In this document: in pieces, positions 44,607 to 53,289 of the stretch | How the letters are laid out: every line of letters begins with the position of its first letter | How positions within the stretch are numbered: position 1 is the stretch's first letter | Source of the DNA: Solimonas thermocellulolyticum | Lineage (GTDB): Bacteria > Pseudomonadota > Gammaproteobacteria > Nevskiales > Nevskiaceae | Assembly: GCF_040327995.1 (NCBI RefSeq) | Contig: NZ_JBEPIJ010000002.1 | Span: 229,582 to 293,581 of the forward strand | Reading direction: 5' to 3' | DNA: 64,000 bases | Translations under genes and position numbers: made by a program | Notes under the pieces: model-generated | Databases searched by the model: none | What the model was told of the DNA's origin: nothing | What the model saw: only the letters and a program-made list of their open reading frames with translations

Positions 44607-46312
44607 AGGCCCTCCCGGCTCGGGCGCGTGTCGGCTGCTGGGCGTGTGGCGGCGCGGGGCACGATGAGGGTTGCGAAACGGATGCGGAACGTGGCGCCCG
44701 GGCCGCCGCTGACATGGCTCAGGCGCGCCCGATTGTATTCGCACAGTTCCCGGCACAGGAAAAGCCCCAGACCGGTGCCACCGGCGTGGGTGGTGAAGAA
44801 CGGCTCGAAAATGCGCTCCTGTTCTGCGGTATCGATGCCGACGCCGTCATCGCTGACCTCCATCTCGATCGCGCCGTCGGATGAATCGATCCTCGCGCGT
44901 ACGCGTACCGTCACGTCGCGCCCGCCGCGCCCGCCGTGCTCGAAGCTGTTGTCCCACAGATTGAAAAGCACCTGCTGCAGATGTTCGGGGTCGAAGCAGA
45001 CCTGCAGGTGCGCGCCGACGTCGCCGATCTCGATCGGCCGGGTGCGGTGCGGATGGCTTTCTCGGTAGAGCGCGGCACTGCGCAGCAGCGCATCGCGCAA
45101 GCCGATCAGGCGCGCCTGGCCGCGATCGCGCCGCGACAGCTCCAGCACGCTGCGCACGATGCCCTCGATGCGTCCCGCATGACGCTGGATCATCGCCAGC
45201 AGGCGCTGGTCCTCACCGCGGATCTGGGGCGATTCGGCCAGCAATTGGCCGGCCTGCAGGATCGCCGACAGAGGGTTGCGGATCTCGTGGGCGATGCCCG
45301 CCGTCAGACGGCCGAGTGCGGCGAGCTTGATCTGCTGGGCTTGCTCGCGCAGCAGCGCGGCATCGTCCAGTACCAGCAGCGTCGGCGCGTCATCGCGCCA
45401 GCCCAGGCGCGTGAAGCGGCAGGTGACTTCGCGGCCGGTCGCTTCGGCGTGCAGCGGCGCGCTTTGGTTGCGGCCGGCGCGCCAGTCGTGCAGCGCGGCG
45501 GCGAGTGTCGGCGCAACGGCGACGAGCGGTTTGCCGGGCGTAAGCGGCTCGCCGAGCATACGCCGCGCCGCGGCGTTGACCATGCGCACGCGCTCGTCGG
45601 CGTCGATCACGCAGACGCCCGCGTGCATCGACTCGATGATGTTCTCGGACAGGCGCGACAGGTTGAGGTACTCGCTGCCGACGCGCGCCGCCATCGCCTC
45701 GGAGCGGCGCGCGCGCTGGGCGACGAGATTGGCGACGAGGCCCGAGACGAAGAACATCAGGCCGAGTAGGCCGGCCTGCGAGTACTCGCTGGCGTCCCAG
45801 ATGCGCGACTGCAGTTGGTGTGCGAACTCGGCGGCGAACAAGGTCAGTGTCGCCGTGGCGGCGTGTACCGCGGCCAGTCGCGGCCGGATGACCAGGCTGC
45901 TGCCGACCACCGGCGGCAGCAGCAGGATGCCGAGCCCGCTGGCGATGCCGCCGGCGCCGACGACCAAAAGGCCGATGGCCACGGCATCGACGGCCAGATG
46001 CAGGTGCGCCTGTGCGCCTAGACCGGGAACGCGGTAGACGCCGAGCAGTAGTAGCGCGAGCGCCGCGATGGCGTAGGCGAGACAGCCGTTGTAGAAAACG
46101 CTCGGGTCGAGCAGTGCGAGCAGATCCGGACCGTATCCGCTGCGGAACAAGGTCAGCAGCGTCGCGACCAAGAGCAGGCGGTAAGGGCCGAGGACCGCGA
46201 GGACACGCCAGTCCTCGGCGCGTGTGTCGACGAGCGCGGCCGCGGCGCTGTGCCGCGGCGCTGTGCCGTCGCGCGTTTCATTCACTGCAGCGGCCGCAGC
46301 GGCCGGTGGCAT
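44603..46312 (-). CDS. pilS: Sensor histidine kinase PilS
   Basis: A 569-aa membrane kinase: about six N-terminal helices (40-200), a PAS domain (about 225-325), the H-box AHEIRNPLSAILQAG near residue 352, and an HATPase domain (N-box LFNLWDNSFEHG; GTGLGLFLC). It partners PilR in control of type IV pilus genes. The start is uncertain: ATG 46312 overlaps the neighbouring gene by 35 bp; GTG 46285 would overlap by 8 bp. No pilin gene lies in this window. Confidence 0.92.
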   Translation of the reverse strand: MPPAAAAAAVNETRDGTAPRHSAAAALVDTRAEDWRVLAVLGPYRLLLVATLLTLFRSGYGPDLLALLDPSVFYNGCLAYAIAALALLLLGVYRVPGLGAQAHLHLAVDAVAIGLLVVGAGGIASGLGILLLPPVVGSSLVIRPRLAAVHAATATLTLFAAEFAHQLQSRIWDASEYSQAGLLGLMFFVSGLVANLVAQRARRSEAMAARVGSEYLNLSRLSENIIESMHAGVCVIDADERVRMVNAAARRMLGEPLTPGKPLVAVAPTLAAALHDWRAGRNQSAPLHAEATGREVTCRFTRLGWRDDAPTLLVLDDAALLREQAQQIKLAALGRLTAGIAHEIRNPLSAILQAGQLLAESPQIRGEDQRLLAMIQRHAGRIEGIVRSVLELSRRDRGQARLIGLRDALLRSAALYRESHPHRTRPIEIGDVGAHLQVCFDPEHLQQVLFNLWDNSFEHGGRGGRDVTVRVRARIDSSDGAIEMEVSDDGVGIDTAEQERIFEPFFTTHAGGTGLGLFLCRELCEYNRARLSHVSGGPGATFRIRFATLIVPRAATRPAADTRPSREGL

Positions 46313-46478
46313 CGAGCGAGCGCGCCGGCAGATGAGTGCCGCAGGCGGCGCAACGCGCCATCGGCTCGAACTCGTTGGATACCGGCGGCTGCTGCCGGAG
46401 TTGGGCGCGGATCTGGCGGACGATGCGCCAGACCAGCCAGGCCGCGGCTACGAGCAAGAGGATTCTGAGGATGTTCAT
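46278..46478 (-). CDS. Small PP0621-family protein with two CxxC motifs
   Basis: A 66-aa protein: a single N-terminal membrane helix (about 3-22) and a C-terminal CAAC...CGRC pair that could bind a metal. It matches the PP0621 family of pseudomonads, where it also precedes pilS. ATG 46478 begins the helix; a longer open frame upstream is not conserved. Function unknown. Confidence 0.75.
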   Translation of the reverse strand: MNILRILLLVAAAWLVWRIVRQIRAQLRQQPPVSNEFEPMARCAACGTHLPARSLDATGRCGRCSE

Positions 46479-46581
46479 CGCAACGCGTCGGTTCGGTCGT
46501 GCAACGGGCAAGACCGCCATTCTAGGGAGTCCGGGTCGGCGTCGCGGCCGCGGCGGCCGTAGCCTCGTCCAAACGCGGCTT

Positions 46582-46610
46582 TTGCGTCTGCCACAGCGGT
46601 AAGCGAGAAT
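46582..46610 (+). promoter_or_regulatory. Candidate promoter for sucCD
   Basis: TTGCGT and GAGAAT are separated by exactly 17 nt, 41 nt before the sucC ATG. The -35 fits well (four of six), the -10 less so (four of six). Confidence 0.35.
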
Positions 46611-46651
46611 GCCGCGCGCTTTCCGACGCCCAGGATGACAGGACTCCCCGC

Positions 46652-47815
46652 ATGAATCTGCACGAATATCAAGCCAAAGAGATTTTCACGCGCTACGGCA
46701 TTCCCGTGCCGCAGGGGCAACTCGCCGAGAGCCCCGAGGCGGCCCGCGCGGCGGCCAAACAGCTCGGTGGCGAGAAGTTCGTGGTCAAGGCGCAAGTGCA
46801 TGCCGGCGGCCGCGGCAAGGCGGGCGGCGTCAAGCTGGTCGAGGGCCATGATGCGGTCGAGGAGGCCGCGAAGAAGATGCTGGGTCAGCGGCTGGTCACC
46901 AAGCAGACCGGCGCCGAGGGCTTGCCGATCAACAGCGTCTGGGTGGAAAAACCGTCCGCGATCGCGCGCGAGCTGTACGTTTCGGCGCTGGTCGACCGTT
47001 CGCGCGAGCGCATCGTGTTCATGGCCTCGGCCGCCGGCGGCATGGACATCGAGGAAGTGGCGGCGACGACGCCCGAGAAGATCAAGCACGTCTACGTGCA
47101 TCCCGCGGCCGGCCTGCAGCCCTACCAGGCGCGCCAGCTCGGCTTCTTCATGGGCCTGAACAAGACACAGGTCGACCAGTTCACCAAGATCCTTATGGGG
47201 CTGTACCGAATCTTCACCGAGCTCGACGCGGCGCTGGTCGAGATCAATCCCTTGATCGTCACCGCCGACGGCGACGTGATGGCGCTCGATGCCAAGCTCA
47301 ACTTCGACAGCAACGCGCTGTACCGTCAGAAGGCGGTCGCCGAGATGCGCGATCCCTCGCAGGAGGACGAGCGCGAGCGCGAAGCTTCGAAGTTCGATCT
47401 CAACTACGTCACCCTCGACGGTGACATCGGCTGTATGGTCAACGGCGCGGGCCTGGCGATGGCGACGATGGACATCGTCAAGCTGCACGGCGGTCGCCCG
47501 GCGAACTTCCTCGACGTCGGCGGAGGGACCACCGCCGAGAAGGTCACCGAGGCGTTCAAGCTCATCACCAAGAGCCCCGACGTCAAGGCGATCTTCATCA
47601 ACATCTTCGGCGGCATCGTGCGCTGCGACCTGATCGCCGAAGGCATCATCCAGGCCTGCAAGCAGGTGGGGCTGAAGATCCCGGTCGTCGCGCGCCTGCA
47701 AGGTACCAACATGGACAAGGGGCGCGAGATGCTCAAGGCGTCCAGCCTGGCGATCACGCCGGTGGACGATCTGACCGAGGCCGCCAAGACGGTGGTCGCG
47801 CTCGCGAAGGCCTGA
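46652..47815 (+). CDS. sucC: Succinyl-CoA ligase subunit beta
   Basis: A 387-aa SucC. ATP-grasp fold: MNLHEYQAKEIFTRYGIPVP opening, KAQVHAGGRGKAGGVKLV near residue 46-63, and the C-terminal GGIVRCDLIAEGII ligase segment near 325. With SucD it makes ATP or GTP from succinyl-CoA in the TCA cycle. It is separated from sucD by 48 bp of heptad repeat. Confidence 0.97.
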   Translation: MNLHEYQAKEIFTRYGIPVPQGQLAESPEAARAAAKQLGGEKFVVKAQVHAGGRGKAGGVKLVEGHDAVEEAAKKMLGQRLVTKQTGAEGLPINSVWVEKPSAIARELYVSALVDRSRERIVFMASAAGGMDIEEVAATTPEKIKHVYVHPAAGLQPYQARQLGFFMGLNKTQVDQFTKILMGLYRIFTELDAALVEINPLIVTADGDVMALDAKLNFDSNALYRQKAVAEMRDPSQEDEREREASKFDLNYVTLDGDIGCMVNGAGLAMATMDIVKLHGGRPANFLDVGGGTTAEKVTEAFKLITKSPDVKAIFINIFGGIVRCDLIAEGIIQACKQVGLKIPVVARLQGTNMDKGREMLKASSLAITPVDDLTEAAKTVVALAKA

Positions 47816-47825
47816 GGCGCAGTTG

Positions 47826-47853
47826 CGTCTCACGGCTCACGGCTCACATCTCA
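47826..47853 (+). repeat. Four heptads between sucC and sucD
   Basis: Units read CGTCTCA, CGGCTCA, CGGCTCA, CATCTCA and end 10 nt before the sucD ATG. Unlike at gatA-gatB no inverted arm is seen. Confidence 0.75.
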
Positions 47854-47863
47854 CGAGAATTCC

Positions 47864-48736
47864 ATGAGCATCCTGATCAACAAAGACACCAAGGTCATCT
47901 GCCAGGGCTTCACCGGCAAGCAGGGCACTTTCCATTCCGAACAAGCCATCGCCTACGGCACGCGGCTGGTCGGTGGGGTCACGCCGGGTCGCGGCGGTAG
48001 CCAGCATCTGAATCTGCCGGTGTTCGACACCTGCCACGATGCCGTGGCGGCCACCGGCGCCGACGCGACGATGATCTACGTACCGGCACCGTTCGCCGCC
48101 GATGCGATCCTCGAAGCGGCCGACGCCGGGATTCGCGTGATCGTGTGCATCACCGAGGGTATCCCGGTCAACGACATGGTCAAGGTCAAGGCGACGTTGC
48201 GGCACCAGTATCCGGATGCGGTGCTGATCGGCCCCAACTGTCCGGGAGTGATCACGCCGGGCGAGTGCAAGATCGGCATCATGCCGGGCCACATCCACAA
48301 GCCGGGCAAGATCGGCATCGTGTCGCGCTCGGGCACGCTGACCTACGAGACCGTCTACCAGACCACGCAGAACGGTCTCGGCCAGTCCACCTGCGTCGGC
48401 ATCGGCGGCGATCCGGTGCGCGGGCTCGGGTTCATCGAGGTGATCGAGCGGTTCGAGAAGGACCCGGCCACCGAGGGCATCATCATGGTCGGCGAGATCG
48501 GCGGATCGAGCGAGGAAGAAGCGGCCGAGTACATCAAGGCCCACGTCAAGAAGCCGGTCGTCGCCTACATCGCCGGCGTCACCGCGCCGCCGGGCAAGCG
48601 CATGGGCCATGCCGGTGCCATCATCTCCGGCGGCAAGGGCACCGCCGAAGAAAAGTTCGCGGCGCTCGAATCCGCGGGCGTCAAGACCGTGCGCTCGCCC
48701 GCCGATCTCGGTGCGGCGATGAAGTCGCTGCTGTAA
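47864..48736 (+). CDS. sucD: Succinyl-CoA ligase subunit alpha
   Basis: A 290-aa SucD. CoA-binding Rossmann domain with GFTGKQGTFHSEQAI near residue 15, the GPNCPGVITPGECKIGIMPG segment near 124, and the phosphohistidine in GHAGAIISGG near 247. It carries the phosphoryl intermediate. The Shine-Dalgarno is poor; the heptad array lies directly upstream. Confidence 0.97.
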   Translation: MSILINKDTKVICQGFTGKQGTFHSEQAIAYGTRLVGGVTPGRGGSQHLNLPVFDTCHDAVAATGADATMIYVPAPFAADAILEAADAGIRVIVCITEGIPVNDMVKVKATLRHQYPDAVLIGPNCPGVITPGECKIGIMPGHIHKPGKIGIVSRSGTLTYETVYQTTQNGLGQSTCVGIGGDPVRGLGFIEVIERFEKDPATEGIIMVGEIGGSSEEEAAEYIKAHVKKPVVAYIAGVTAPPGKRMGHAGAIISGGKGTAEEKFAALESAGVKTVRSPADLGAAMKSLL

Positions 48737-48756
48737 GGACATGGGATCCGCGCCAT

Positions 48757-48806
48757 AACGCCGATCGACGCGGATGAGCGTCGTTCCGTCCGGGCTCATC
48801 GGCGTT
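48757..48806. other. Inverted repeats with two alternative pairings after sucD
   Basis: AACGCCGAT (48757-48765) pairs with ATCGGCGTT (48798-48806), while GATGAGC (48773-48779) pairs with GCTCATC (48794-48800). The two stems compete for the same 3' bases. No T-run follows. It lies 30 bp before the nadE ATG. Confidence 0.35.
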
Positions 48807-48835
48807 CGTCTGCGGACTCGATCTCTTCTTTGGTG

Positions 48836-50458
48836 ATGCCTCCGCTCAAACTCGCGCTGGCCCAGCTCAATCTCTGGGTCGGCGACGTCGAGGGCAACGT
48901 CGACAAGATCGTCGACGCGGCGTCGCGCGCGCGCGACGAACTGCGGGCCAGCCTCGTGGTCTGCCCGGAACTCTCGCTGATCGGCTATCCGCCGGACGAT
49001 CTGCTGCTGCGTTCGGGCATGCCGGCGCAGATCGAGCAGGGCGTCGAGCGTCTGCTGCGTGAGGTGCGTGGCATCACGCTGGTGGTCGGCCTGCCGGAGT
49101 ACGCGAACGAGGGCGCCGAGCGCGTCATCTACAACGCCGCCTACGTGATCCGTGACGGCGTCGTCATCGCCCGCGCGCGCAAGCAGCGCTTGCCGAACTA
49201 CGGTGTCTTCGACGAGCGTCGCCATTTCCAGCCGGGTGGGCGCACGCTGGTGTTCGATCACGAGGGCCTGCGCATCGGTCTTTGCATCTGCGAGGACATC
49301 TGGGGGCCGAACCCGGCGGCGGCGGCCAAGGCCGCCGGCGCAGAGCTGCTGATCAACATCAACGCCTCGCCGTTTTCCATCGACAAGCATCGAGAGCGCC
49401 GCCGTGTGTTCGATGCGCGCGTCGCCGAGACCGGGCTGCCGCTCGCCTATGTCAATTGCGTCGGCGGCCAGGACGATGTGCTGTTCGATGGCGATTCGAC
49501 TGCGGTGGATCATGACGGCCGCATCGCGTTCAGCGCGCCCTTGTTCGAGGAGGGCGTGTTCGCGCTCGAGTTCGACGGGCATCGCTGGCGTGGCAGCCTG
49601 CGCGAGCAGGCGTCGCCGGAAGCGGTGATCTACCGGGGACTGGTGCAGTCGGTGCGCGATTACGTCGATCGCAATGGCTTTCCCGGCGCGCTGGTGGGCA
49701 TGTCCGGCGGCGTCGATTCGGCGCTGGTCGCGGCGATCGCCACCGACGCGCTCGGTCCCGAGCGGGTGTGGGGCGTGTCGCTGCCCTCGCGCTATACCGC
49801 ACCGATGTCGAACGAAGATGCGCGCATCGAGGCCGAGGCGCTGGGTATCCGCCACTCGGTGCTGCCGATCGAGCCGGCGTTCGAGGCGTTTTCGGCGACG
49901 CTCGCCGACAGCTTCGCCGGTCGTGCGGTCGATCTCACCGAGGAGAATCTGCAGTCGCGCTGCCGCGGTGTGCTGCTCATGGCGCTGTCCAACAAGTTCG
50001 GTCACGTCGTGCTGACTACCGGGAACAAGAGCGAGATGGCCGTGGGCTATGCGACGCTCTACGGCGATATGTGCGGGGGATTTGCGCCGATCAAGGACGT
50101 CTACAAGACCCTGGTCTACGCGCTGTGCCGGTATCGCAACAGCCTCGGTGTGGTGATTCCGGAACGCGTACTGACGCGAGCGCCCAGCGCCGAACTGCGC
50201 CCCGACCAGAAGGATTCGGACTCGCTGCCGCCGTACGAGGTGCTCGACCCCTTGCTGCAGCTCTACGTCGAACAGCAGTTGTCGATCCCGCAGATCGTCG
50301 AACGCGGTTTCGACGAGGCCGTGGTCAAGCGTATCGCCTCGCTGGTGCGGCGCTCCGAGTACAAGCGCCGCCAGGCCCCGCCGGGGCCGAAAATCACGCA
50401 GTGTGCGTTCGGGCGCGAGCGAAGATACCCGCTCACCGCCGTTTACGGCGACATCTGA
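48836..50458 (+). CDS. nadE: Glutamine-dependent NAD+ synthetase
   Basis: A 540-aa two-domain NadE. The N-terminal nitrilase-type glutaminase (about 1-260) has catalytic Glu, Lys and Cys (CEDIWGPN near residue 148), and the C-terminal synthetase (about 265-540) has the P-loop GMSGGVDSALVAAI near 288. It amidates deamido-NAD, the product of NadD encoded at 28475. ATG 48836 is preferred over TTG/GTG codons just upstream. Its 3' end overlaps bamD tail to tail by 16 bp. Confidence 0.95.
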   Translation: MPPLKLALAQLNLWVGDVEGNVDKIVDAASRARDELRASLVVCPELSLIGYPPDDLLLRSGMPAQIEQGVERLLREVRGITLVVGLPEYANEGAERVIYNAAYVIRDGVVIARARKQRLPNYGVFDERRHFQPGGRTLVFDHEGLRIGLCICEDIWGPNPAAAAKAAGAELLININASPFSIDKHRERRRVFDARVAETGLPLAYVNCVGGQDDVLFDGDSTAVDHDGRIAFSAPLFEEGVFALEFDGHRWRGSLREQASPEAVIYRGLVQSVRDYVDRNGFPGALVGMSGGVDSALVAAIATDALGPERVWGVSLPSRYTAPMSNEDARIEAEALGIRHSVLPIEPAFEAFSATLADSFAGRAVDLTEENLQSRCRGVLLMALSNKFGHVVLTTGNKSEMAVGYATLYGDMCGGFAPIKDVYKTLVYALCRYRNSLGVVIPERVLTRAPSAELRPDQKDSDSLPPYEVLDPLLQLYVEQQLSIPQIVERGFDEAVVKRIASLVRRSEYKRRQAPPGPKITQCAFGRERRYPLTAVYGDI

Positions 50459-51285
50459 TCCGGCAGCGGTGCGTGCGCGGTCTCGGCCGGGCCGGCCACG
50501 GCGGCCGCCTCGGCAGAGGTCTTCAGGTAGGCTTCGCGCAGCCTGCGCGCGTCCTCGGCCTGCACGTGGAGGTCGAGCGCCGCGTAGCTTTCTTCGAGTA
50601 GGCTCAGCGCATCGAGCGTGGCCGGTGCGCCCGGATACTGGGCGACGATCTGCTCGGCGCGCTTGGCGGCGGCGACGAAGGCGCCGCGGCGCATGTAGTA
50701 GCGCACCACGGACAGTTCGTGCTCGGCGATGCGGTTGCGCAGGTAGATCATGCGCGCGCGCGCGTCGGCCACATAAGGGCTTTGCGGATAGCGCTGGATC
50801 AGCACGCCGAAGTCGTCGAACGCGCGGCGCAGGCTGCTGGTGTCGCGGCTCGTGGTATCGAAGCCGAGGCTCTCGGCGATGCCGCGGTCGCGGTCGAAGT
50901 TCACCAGGCCCTTGATGTACTGCACGTAGGCTGCGTGCGGGTGACGTGGGTAGTCGCGCAGGAAGCGATCGGCCGCGGCGAGCGCCTCGTCCGGCTGGTA
51001 GTTGCGATACAGCGCATAGACGCGCTCGACCTGCGCCTGCACGGCGTAGTCGGTGAACGGAAAGCGCAGGGTGAGCTGGCTGTAGCGGCTGAGTGCGCCG
51101 GCGAAGTCGCTGGATTCCAGGGCGGCGCGCGCGAGTCGGTACAATTCGCCCGCCTGCAGACGCTGTTCGCGGATCGAGGTCTGCTCCGGACGGAACGGAT
51201 TCTCGGGCGGCGGACGATTGGGGTCCGAGCTGCACGCGCAGATAAGGCCGGTGATCGCCAGAACGACGGGAATGCGGACACGCAT
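50443..51285 (-). CDS. bamD: Outer membrane assembly lipoprotein BamD
   Basis: A 280-aa lipoprotein with lipobox Cys18 and TPR-type repeats (about 40-240; ALSRYSQLTLRFPFTDYAVQ; AADRFLRDYPRHPHAAYVQY). BamD is the essential BamA partner in outer-membrane barrel insertion. The C-terminal 40 residues are Ala/Pro-rich and extend past the usual end. It is divergent from rluD (51 bp gap) and converges with nadE, sharing 16 bp. Confidence 0.94.
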   Translation of the reverse strand: MRVRIPVVLAITGLICACSSDPNRPPPENPFRPEQTSIREQRLQAGELYRLARAALESSDFAGALSRYSQLTLRFPFTDYAVQAQVERVYALYRNYQPDEALAAADRFLRDYPRHPHAAYVQYIKGLVNFDRDRGIAESLGFDTTSRDTSSLRRAFDDFGVLIQRYPQSPYVADARARMIYLRNRIAEHELSVVRYYMRRGAFVAAAKRAEQIVAQYPGAPATLDALSLLEESYAALDLHVQAEDARRLREAYLKTSAEAAAVAGPAETAHAPLPDQMSP

Positions 51286-51336
51286 CGGATCGACAGAGCC
51301 TGTGGCGGCGACGAAAAGAGCGAGCGAGTATAGCCG

Positions 51337-52326
51337 ATGACCGCGGTGGACCCGGACGATGACACCGACCTCGTGCTGTACGCCAGGGTTCCGGACGACG
51401 GCGAAGGCAAGCGGCTGGACGCAGTCTGCGCACAGTTGTTCGCCGACTATTCGCGTTCGCGCCTGCAGGCCTTCATCGAGGCCGGGCGTTTGCAGGTCGA
51501 CGGCGAGGTCGTCACACGTTGCCGCAGCGCCGTGCGTGCCGGCGCGCAACTGCGGCTGCTGGCCGAGGAGATCGAGCAGGAGCTGCGGCTGGAGCCGCAG
51601 GATCTGCCGATCGACGTCGTCCACGCCGACCGCGATCTCGCGGTCATCGACAAGCCGGCCGGGCTGACCGTCCACCCCGGCGCCGGGCAGCGCGACGGCA
51701 CGCTGCAGAACGCACTGCTGCACCACTTTCCGCAAACGGCAACGCTGCCGCGCGCCGGCATCGTGCACCGGCTCGACAAGGACACCTCGGGGCTGATGGT
51801 CGTCGCCCTCAACCTCAAGGCGCACGCGCATCTGGTTGCGGCCCTGCAGGCGCGTGAGATCCGGCGCGAGTACGAGGCGCTGGTGCAGGGCGAGCTGATC
51901 AGCGGCGCGACCATCGACCTGCCGATCGGCCGCCATCCGCGCGACCGTCTGCGCATGGCGGTGGTCGAGCACGGCGGCCGCGACGCCGTCACCCACTACC
52001 GCATCGGCGAACGCTTCACCCTGTTCACGCGCCTGGACGTGCGGCTGGAAACCGGACGCACACACCAGATCCGCGTGCATCTGGCGCACTTGCGTCATCC
52101 GATCGTCGGCGACCCACTGTACGGCGGGCCGCTGCGTTGTGGCGGCCTGCCGATCGAGTTGCGCGAAGCGCTGCAGGGCATGCGGCGTCAGGCGCTGCAC
52201 GCGCGCGAACTGGCGTTGGCGCATCCGCGCAGCGGCGAGCAGGTGAGCTGGCATCGGCCGGCGCCCGCGGACATGCAGCGGCTCTATGCCCTGCTGCGTC
52301 GGCATGCACCGCACGGCGGCCAGTGA
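51337..52326 (+). CDS. rluD: 23S rRNA pseudouridine synthase RluD
   Basis: A 329-aa RluA-family synthase: N-terminal S4 domain (about 25-80, SRSRLQAFIEAGRLQVDGE) and catalytic domain with HRLDKDTSGLMV near residue 145 holding the essential Asp. RluD makes pseudouridines 1911, 1915 and 1917 in helix 69; RlmH, encoded at 29655, later methylates 1915. The stop overlaps pgeF as GTGA. Confidence 0.94.
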   Translation: MTAVDPDDDTDLVLYARVPDDGEGKRLDAVCAQLFADYSRSRLQAFIEAGRLQVDGEVVTRCRSAVRAGAQLRLLAEEIEQELRLEPQDLPIDVVHADRDLAVIDKPAGLTVHPGAGQRDGTLQNALLHHFPQTATLPRAGIVHRLDKDTSGLMVVALNLKAHAHLVAALQAREIRREYEALVQGELISGATIDLPIGRHPRDRLRMAVVEHGGRDAVTHYRIGERFTLFTRLDVRLETGRTHQIRVHLAHLRHPIVGDPLYGGPLRCGGLPIELREALQGMRRQALHARELALAHPRSGEQVSWHRPAPADMQRLYALLRRHAPHGGQ

Positions 52327-53063
52327 ACCCCGGGCTCGACGTCCTGATCCCGCAATGGCCGGCGCCGGCGCGCGTGCGCGCGCTGCAGACACAGCGCAGC
52401 GGCGGTGTCAGCCAAGGCCCGTTCGCGAGCCTCAACCTCGGCGAGCACGTGGGCGACGTGCCGGCGCACGTCGCCGAGAACCGGCGCCGCCTGCAGGCCC
52501 TGCTGCCGGATGCGCCGCAGTGGCTGTGCCAGGTGCATGGCACGGCGGTCGTGCGACTGCCGTGCGCAGTCGCGCAGCCGATGGCCGATGCGGCGTGGAC
52601 CGACCGGCCCGGCGTGGTCTGCGCGGTGCAGACTGCGGATTGCCTGCCCGTGCTGCTGTGCAGCGACGACGGCGCCGTGGTCGCCGCTGCGCACGCCGGT
52701 TGGCGCGGGCTCGCGGACGGCGTACTCGAGGCCGTGCTCGCAGCCTTGCCGTGTCCGGCGGCGCGCGTGCTCGCCTGGCTGGGGCCGGCGATCGGCGCGG
52801 ATGCGTTCGAGGTCGGTCCCGAGGTGCGCGAGCGTTTCCTTGCCGCTGATGCCGGCAACCATGCGTGCTTCAGGCGCGGCGCCGGCGATCGCTGGTACGC
52901 CGACCTGTTCGCGCTCGCGCGTGGCCGGCTGCGGGCCTGTGGCGTGCGCGCGGTTCACGGCGGCGGACTGTGCACCGTCGGCGATCCGCGTCGATGGTTC
53001 TCGCATCGCCGCGACGGTCGCTGCGGACGCATGGCCAGCCTGATCTGGATCGATCGCGACTGA
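52323..53063 (+). CDS. pgeF: Purine nucleoside phosphorylase / laccase-domain protein (YfiH)
   Basis: A 246-aa Cu-oxidase_4 (YfiH/PgeF) protein. Metal-site motifs: QVHGT near residue 72, TADCLPVLL near 103, and AAHAGWRGLADGV near 120. E. coli PgeF hydrolyses UDP-MurNAc-Ser errors; others act as adenosine phosphorylase/deaminase. The start GTG 52323 overlaps the rluD stop; the pair is conserved with bamD in many Gammaproteobacteria. Confidence 0.92.
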   Translation: MNPGLDVLIPQWPAPARVRALQTQRSGGVSQGPFASLNLGEHVGDVPAHVAENRRRLQALLPDAPQWLCQVHGTAVVRLPCAVAQPMADAAWTDRPGVVCAVQTADCLPVLLCSDDGAVVAAAHAGWRGLADGVLEAVLAALPCPAARVLAWLGPAIGADAFEVGPEVRERFLAADAGNHACFRRGAGDRWYADLFALARGRLRACGVRAVHGGGLCTVGDPRRWFSHRRDGRCGRMASLIWIDRD

Positions 53064-53289
53064 TCGCGCCGTTGGTTTTCTTGCGCCCTTGTTAGGCGTC
53101 TGTTAAAACTCGCCGCAGCGGCGTGCTTCGTCGGAAACGCGCCACATCATCAGCGAAGAAACCGGATGCAGGTTTCCGTTGTGCGAGGAGGTCGGGCTCA
53201 CACGCCGCCGTGTCGCGGGGCCGGTCACGCCCTGCTTCCTTCCGCGCATCGACACGTGAACGTTCGAGGCAGAACACTGGGAGCAGAGG

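Noticed and set aside
47837..51433. A 1198-codon minus-strand open frame across sucD, nadE and bamD
   Set aside because: It is antisense of firmly identified genes and lacks any recognisable family pattern; only the part that is out of frame with bamD reaches that gene.
53095..53120. Promoter TTGCGC...TTAAAA ahead of the DUF1302 operon
   Set aside because: Spacing is near 16 nt, but both boxes are poor matches; left unannotated.
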